From Desulfobacter hydrogenophilus (GTDB taxonomy: Bacteria > Desulfobacterota > Desulfobacteria > Desulfobacterales > Desulfobacteraceae): a stretch of DNA of 64,000 nucleotides. Below the pieces are notes generated by a model. It was not told the DNA's origin. It did not search any database and worked only from the letters and a program-made list of their open reading frames with translations. The DNA is taken from positions 3,474,501-3,538,500 of the forward strand of contig NZ_CP036313.1 in assembly GCF_004319545.1 (NCBI RefSeq). Direction: 5' to 3'. The position numbers and the translations under genes are program-made. Of this stretch, positions 61,510 to 64,000 are shown piece by piece (the stretch's first letter is position 1; each line of letters opens with the position of its first letter).

Positions 61510-64000
61510 CAGTCCCAGGTTATGATGCCGGGACCAGATTCCTGTTCACTTAATTGATCATGCAACTGCCCACCAAACAAGACAATCCAATCGTCCAAGT
61601 TTTCATTGTGTCTTTGGGCGACAGCCTCCAGGTCCTCCCTGAATTTTCCTCCCACATTCGAGACGACATAGGTTCCACCGATATCGGTCCTCAATGTGTA
61701 TGCATATTGCGATAACCAAGCAGCCCAAAAAGCTTTTTCATACTGACTTGCGCTAGGCGGTTCGCCAAGTTCATTTAAAGGCTTTCCGTCAATCGTACAT
61801 CGGTCTTCCACAACGACTTCTGGATCCCAATCAAACTCGACATTCTCACCTCGATCAAGTGCCAGATCAGCAACTCTTTGGGCTTGAAGGACTAAATTTG
61901 ATGCCTCTGTTTTTTCAGACATCAACACGCGTTCAACACCAAGGTACCAACCAAAAGGATCGACCGCAGCAGGACCTGTCTCTCCTCTTCCCGTCACACC
62001 AGCTGGAGTCGTACCGCCACCGGAACCCGGTTGTGCAGCCCCCGTACCGGAAGAGGTGCCCCCGACTTCCCTGAGCAGTCTACCCGGTAATCTGGCAACA
62101 TATTTGGTTAAATCTTTGGCTGCATCTGTAATTGCACCCGTTCCGGCGGCGCCGAGTGTCTCGGCCATTAGTTTGCCGCTTGATTTGAACCATGCGCCAA
62201 GAGCACTGCCCACGGCTCCTCCCGCAACACCACCGAGGGCTCCGAAAAGAACACCTAATATGATTTCTCTTGCGAGTTTTGCACGAGCGGTCCGGTCATC
62301 AAGGATGGATTTATGGGCTTCATATCCGTTTTTGTAATTCTGAGAAGCCTGAAGGAAGTAATCTCTGCCTGCAGAGTAGCGTGCAAGAATCAATGAATTG
62401 GCTGTGGAGCATTTGTCTTTGAACCCCCTTGGATCATTAACGATGTTGAGTTCAATATCATGACTAAACGCATTGTCTCTACCGGGAATGTATGCGTCTA
62501 TGCTTGCAAATGAATTTCCGGCAGTCAACGCAGTAATAGTCACTTCCACTCTATTGGGTTCAACCCAAGTAGGTTCTCCAATATCGATACGGGCAGCACC
62601 CGATCCACCGGCAATATCAACAGCAAATGACATGCGTGAAAATTCGATACCCGCTGTTTGCGCATTATCAATATCTCCAAAAACTCCTGTCATCGTAATG
62701 GTATCCCCAACAAAAAGATTTGCATAACTTTGAGATCCAAAAGACGTACCTAACCCCACACCTTGCCCCCCACGGTCACCGCGAGACATTGATTCGATCC
62801 CCCAATCTACTAACGGGATCATTGTTGCAACACCGACCGGATCGGTATGGGTCGTTGTACTACTATCCTGATTCCCAACCTCTAACTCGGGAGTCATGTT
62901 TAAACTTGAAAATAACTTTTTAGCTTTCATTTTGAGGCTGGCGCGGGGTAACCCTTGAGGTGTGGCCCCCATATCTTCCACTTTCTCAGGATCAATAGAT
63001 TGCCATCGCCAATTGAAGCGTGTATTGCTCGGGGCTTCTCGATGATTGGTTACGTTAACCTGAATATTGGAATCAGGATCATTGAGCAATACCAGTAAAA
63101 TATCCGGATGTCTCGTAACTGTCGGGTCAAAAACCCTTTGAATCAAGCTGCGTGAAATGAAGCGTGTCGCGTGCGGTGTTATGGCTGAAGCGTCTCCCTT
63201 AAGGATTAAATCATCAGCTTTTATATGGGCGTTTGTCTTTCTATCAAGCTTATCGGTAATTCTTCCACGACCAGTTTGTTGAATGACATGTGTTAGTTCA
63301 TGAGCAATCAAACGCCTCCCTGCATCGGTCCCCGGCAAATAGCCTCCATCCCGGAAAGCGATATGTTTACCGACAGTAAAAGCCCGGGCATTCAGATCCC
63401 GACTCGTTATATCGGCCACGTTATCTGTATGCACACGAACGCCTCCGAAATCTGCATGCATTCTCTGTTCAAAAAAGGTCCTGTCGGCTGTCGACATGGG
63501 CTGGCCGCCCCTTTTCATATTTGAAACGGTTTCCCCAATATCCGTAGAGGTATGGGATCTTATAGACGAGGACTCTTTTGCCTGAAGGGCCACCGTATGC
63601 TCTTCTTCCTCAGACATTATTAAGCGTTGGAGTAAGGGCGGAATACGCTTCGAGACTGGATTTCTGCGAATGGCCGAATCGTCCATTTGTAACACTTTTT
63701 CCGCCATTTGATCAGCCTCTAACTCGTATTTATCATCAGGAGCTCCCATCTCAAGGTCGGCCTGAATAAGTTTCTCCTCTTCCTTGAGAGGTTGTCTTTG
63801 GACAGTAGAAAGTTTTCGTTGTGGTGGTAAGGGATTCTCTTCTTCATCAATAGGAAGCCGGTGCTCAGGTGGACGGTGCGAAGACATTGCTACCCGTTTT
63901 AGAAAAAATGGAAGGGCTGTTTCCTGAACCTGACCTTCTAATGATTCTCTGGGTTTTATTTTCTCATGTGAAACAGAAACGCCGGGTTTTTTCTGATTTT
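61509..64000 (-). CDS. DUF4157 (eCIS core domain) protein, frame open beyond the window
   Basis: At least 829 codons. A leading region has the GAPDDKYELEADQMAEKVLQM stretch, then the DUF4157 block: RTFFEQRMHADFGGVRVHTD, DLNARAFTVGKHIAFRDGGY and the zinc motif HELTH (196-200 counted from the ATG at 63887) in LIAHELTHVIQQTG. The middle is beta-rich, then a glycine-rich hydrophobic helix pair (about 545-575), a Gly/Thr linker and a C-terminal domain of unknown fold (FDWDPEVVVEDRCTIDGKPL; YEKAFWAAWLSQYAY). The ATG at 63887 lacks a good ribosome site and the frame continues for 37 stop-free codons to the edge, so the true start is outside. DUF4157 proteins accompany extracellular contractile injection systems. 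Confidence 0.85.
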   Translation of the reverse strand, partial: NQKKPGVSVSHEKIKPRESLEGQVQETALPFFLKRVAMSSHRPPEHRLPIDEEENPLPPQRKLSTVQRQPLKEEEKLIQADLEMGAPDDKYELEADQMAEKVLQMDDSAIRRNPVSKRIPPLLQRLIMSEEEEHTVALQAKESSSIRSHTSTDIGETVSNMKRGGQPMSTADRTFFEQRMHADFGGVRVHTDNVADITSRDLNARAFTVGKHIAFRDGGYLPGTDAGRRLIAHELTHVIQQTGRGRITDKLDRKTNAHIKADDLILKGDASAITPHATRFISRSLIQRVFDPTVTRHPDILLVLLNDPDSNIQVNVTNHREAPSNTRFNWRWQSIDPEKVEDMGATPQGLPRASLKMKAKKLFSSLNMTPELEVGNQDSSTTTHTDPVGVATMIPLVDWGIESMSRGDRGGQGVGLGTSFGSQSYANLFVGDTITMTGVFGDIDNAQTAGIEFSRMSFAVDIAGGSGAARIDIGEPTWVEPNRVEVTITALTAGNSFASIDAYIPGRDNAFSHDIELNIVNDPRGFKDKCSTANSLILARYSAGRDYFLQASQNYKNGYEAHKSILDDRTARAKLAREIILGVLFGALGGVAGGAVGSALGAWFKSSGKLMAETLGAAGTGAITDAAKDLTKYVARLPGRLLREVGGTSSGTGAAQPGSGGGTTPAGVTGRGETGPAAVDPFGWYLGVERVLMSEKTEASNLVLQAQRVADLALDRGENVEFDWDPEVVVEDRCTIDGKPLNELGEPPSASQYEKAFWAAWLSQYAYTLRTDIGGTYVVSNVGGKFREDLEAVAQRHNENLDDWIVLFGGQLHDQLSEQESGPGIITWD

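Noticed and set aside
1..64000. CRISPR arrays, tRNA or rRNA genes
   Set aside because: No regularly spaced direct repeats of CRISPR size and no recognisable tRNA or rRNA sequence were seen on reading both strands; a dedicated scan was not possible.

Overview
The window looks like a chromosomal stretch of an anaerobic, nitrogen-fixing deltaproteobacterium of the Desulfobacter/Desulfobacula kind. This is inferred from gene content: nifV beside a nif-type 2Fe-2S ferredoxin, an HdrD-like (Fe-S) protein, a double-cubane-cluster reductase with its activase, and a PEP-CTERM protein. GC content is moderate and intergenic DNA is AT-rich. No rRNA, tRNA or CRISPR was recognised.

Layout. 0-5.7 kb: ferredoxin end and nifV, a PEP-CTERM protein, htpX, a decayed L-cysteine desulfidase-like gene (UPF0597) and an Lrp/AsnC regulator. 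6-18.5 kb: a glycogen island. A plus-strand set (glgA copy 1, a small CBM48 protein, glgP) converges on a minus-strand set (two-domain debranching enzyme, glgA copy 2, eukaryote-type branching enzyme). 18.5-20.1 kb: a scrap yard of transposase and probable group II intron remnants. 20-31 kb: amtB with a sigma-54-type promoter, a membrane protein, gap, a FadL-type porin behind a 10-G tract, an alpha/beta hydrolase, and a radical SAM gene coupled to a PHP-glycosyltransferase fusion. 31-39.4 kb: pyruvate carboxylase with a C-terminal zinc ribbon, biotin ligase, a decayed ParA partition locus, a DUF374 acyltransferase and an S24/LexA-like repressor. 39.4-44.4 kb: the double-cubane reductase pair, the HdrD-like protein, a RelE-fold protein and an IscA-like protein. 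44.7-47.05 kb: a second copy of the glgA region carrying only the 5' part of glgB. It is flanked by an integrase remnant and a duplicated 3' end of the neighbouring acetyl-CoA hydrolase/GNAT gene. 47-54.3 kb: that gene, an Rnk-like factor, small proteins and a sigma-54 two-component system. 54.5-58.3 kb: the potABCD polyamine transporter. 58.6-64 kb: an accessory region with a DUF4157 (eCIS core) protein whose frame runs off the window, a coupled pentapeptide-repeat protein, and a divergent two-part protein with a Cys/His peptidase-like N-terminus.

How the genes fit together. The glycogen genes cover elongation (GlgA x3), branching, debranching and phosphorolysis, but no glgC is present here. 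Two of these enzymes look like the eukaryotic types (GH13_8 branching enzyme; GH13 plus amylo-1,6-glucosidase fusion). Pyruvate carboxylase sits next to the ligase that would biotinylate it. The right edge probably belongs to an extracellular contractile injection system cargo locus that continues outside the window.

Most notable beyond gene calls: a five-copy, about 60-nt interspersed repeat starting ACAGCCATGGGCTG; the glgA-delta-glgB duplication with its integrase scar; a glgA copy whose best-placed start codon is AUC; and the eCIS-linked genes at the right edge. All statements come from reading the sequence. No database searches were run.
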